Positions 62,994-64,000 of a stretch of DNA of 64,000 nucleotides are shown one piece after another. The stretch lies in the NCBI RefSeq assembly GCF_008386695.1, contig NZ_VUOC01000004.1:932327-996326 (forward strand), in the 5' to 3' direction. The position numbers and the translations under genes were made by a program. The DNA comes from Chitinophaga agrisoli. Lineage in GTDB: Bacteria; Bacteroidota; Bacteroidia; Chitinophagales; Chitinophagaceae. The notes below the pieces were generated by a model, which made no database searches, was not told the origin of the DNA, and was given only the letters and a program-made list of their open reading frames with translations. Position 1 is the stretch's first letter; every line of letters begins with the position of its first letter.

Positions 62994-63314
62994 ATGTCAG
63001 ATCTCTTTCCTGATATTCAAGGCCCTCTCAGTGATAGCCACCTGAAGGCGCTCCTCCTGATGCACGATTCAAATACAGATGATTTCAAAAAGGTATTTGA
63101 ACTGATTACAGAAGAACAAAGAAAGCAATTTGCAGAGATGCTGAAGAAAACCGCACAGATGAAATGGAAAACCATGAGAAATGAACAGCGCTCTATAAGA
63201 GCAGAGGAGAAAGAAAAACAACGGCAAAATTCACCTCACCCATTTTATGGTAATATGGGAGAACCTGAGAACAGGGAAGAGTACAAAGCAAAATATGGTG
63301 TGTACCCGAATTGA
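62994..63314 (+). CDS. Small charged protein of unknown function
   Basis: The 106-residue protein has no signal peptide. A helical, lysine- and glutamate-rich middle (RKQFAEMLKKTAQMKWKTMR, about 43-62) follows an acidic start, and the tail is RQNSPHPFYGNMGEPENREE. It may be a nucleic-acid-binding or coiled-coil protein. It stands alone between two gaps. Confidence 0.6.
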   Translation: MSDLFPDIQGPLSDSHLKALLLMHDSNTDDFKKVFELITEEQRKQFAEMLKKTAQMKWKTMRNEQRSIRAEEKEKQRQNSPHPFYGNMGEPENREEYKAKYGVYPN

Positions 63315-63517
63315 TTGGACACTATTCCATTCAGACTGGTTTGGGGTGGTTTAGCTTTGTAGCCGGCTTTGATACTGTTGAATCTTCTTGTTGTGACCCC
63401 ATGGGTGTAAAGTTCGAACTCTTTACTACGACCTGAATATAGATGAGCTGCAGGATGATACTTTACGGGACTTTTACTTTTTTAAGTATGTTTTGGTCAG
63501 ATAATAAAATCCGTCAT

Positions 63518-64000
63518 ATGAAATTCACCATTATTTGTTTTGTTGCCTTATTGGTAACACATAACATTACTGCACAAACTGCACAGGTAAGCTTAAAAAT
63601 TATCCAGGATGGCAAAACCTACCTGCCTGACAAAAACGAAATTCAACTGCAACGAAAGCCATTTGTAGTAGAAGTAACACTGCAAAGTACACCAGGTGTG
63701 TTTGTTAAAGCCGATTTTACAGACAGTATGTACCGACTGAAAGACGATGAGCCGGTACCTGATCTGGAAAAATTATTCAGCGAAACTATGACAGAGGAAA
63801 ATTATAATAAAGACAAAGAAATAGCGATTAGCACGGAGGGTTGGTCAAATTGGTCTTATCAGCCTAAAGAGAAATGGAGTTCTTTTGATAAAGAGGTGAA
63901 AATTGTAAACGACTATACTGTAACTGGCAGTAGAACCGTTCAACAATTTTATACCGATGACCAGCAAACCATAAAAGTGGAAGACATAAAAACGCCGCTG
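63518..64000 (+). CDS. Secreted protein, 3' end cut off by the window edge
   Basis: The ATG at 63518 starts an open frame of 161 codons that reaches the window end. It begins with a signal peptide (FVALLVTHNITAQ) and continues with a beta-rich mature part (KPFVVEVTLQSTPGVFVKAD) and several Trp residues (EGWSNWSYQPKEKW). No family is recognised and the C-terminus is missing. Confidence 0.75.
   Translation, partial: MKFTIICFVALLVTHNITAQTAQVSLKIIQDGKTYLPDKNEIQLQRKPFVVEVTLQSTPGVFVKADFTDSMYRLKDDEPVPDLEKLFSETMTEENYNKDKEIAISTEGWSNWSYQPKEKWSSFDKEVKIVNDYTVTGSRTVQQFYTDDQQTIKVEDIKTPL

Noticed and set aside
63390-63506. Short open frame (TLYYDLNIDELQDD and onward) before the last gene
   Set aside because: It has a plausible composition but no start codon and only about 35 codons; it may be the tail of a decayed gene.
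1-64000. CRISPR arrays, complete insertion sequences, integrases, rRNA or tRNA genes
   Set aside because: No repeat-spacer pattern, transposase or recombinase motif, or RNA gene signature was found on either strand.

Overview
The window looks like chromosomal DNA from a Bacteroidota bacterium, most likely a Chitinophaga-like member of the Chitinophagaceae. The reasons are a SusC/SusD pair with a SusR-like TPR regulator, a GH127 enzyme, many secreted proteins and lipoproteins without assigned function, OmpA and RRM proteins of the Bacteroidota type, start codons without Shine-Dalgarno sequences, and several Bacteroidota -7 promoter boxes of the TAnnTTTG type. I saw no rRNA, tRNA, CRISPR array, integrase or complete insertion sequence.

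Layout. 1-3.4 kb: a cut-off membrane protein, a small unknown gene, a Crp/Fnr regulator, and a convergent SDR/NTF2-like/MBL-hydrolase operon. 3.4-8.2 kb: a secreted protein and a 1388-residue protein whose N-terminal part resembles a decayed DUF4157 (eCIS-associated) domain. 8.5-15.1 kb: susD, susC and a DUF6377 regulator, all on the minus strand. 15.3-21.1 kb: a small basic protein, an RRM protein, an OmpA lipoprotein, a lipase maturation factor and a GH127 enzyme with a divergent AraC regulator. 22-28.3 kb: cupin, AraC, DsbA-like, a frameshifted small secreted gene, and an AraC gene divergent from a sodium/solute symporter plus DHDPS-family aldolase operon. 28.3-38.8 kb: accessory genes (GNAT, a frameshifted lipoprotein, Crp/Fnr, secreted pair, SRPBCC, AraC, HbpS/GlcG-like, SDR, SIMPL, membrane protein). 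38.9-50.1 kb: two TPR-type two-component systems flank a DJ-1 gene and a 2TM/cupin/CMD/hydrolase operon. That operon has a sigma-54-like -24/-12 element directly before its first gene, and the adjacent response regulator is of the sigma-54 activator class. 50.3-56.6 kb: a tail-fibre-like secreted protein, two decayed genes, a Crp/Fnr regulator and a run of four alpha/beta hydrolases. 57-64 kb: an outer membrane protein, a LytS/LytT pair, AraC and aldo/keto reductase, and small unknown genes; the last gene runs off the edge.

Regulation is the most notable theme. Four promoters (before the genes starting at 309, 717, 3369 and 56487) carry a 14-bp dyad with FNR-box geometry (5-4-5) whose centre lies 29.5-30.5 bp upstream of a -7-like box. 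This spacing fits class II activation by the Crp/Fnr proteins encoded nearby. A second theme is single-base frameshifts in three genes, mostly in or next to short homopolymers, which may be real decay, slippage or sequencing error. All domain assignments come from reading translated sequence; no database search was run.
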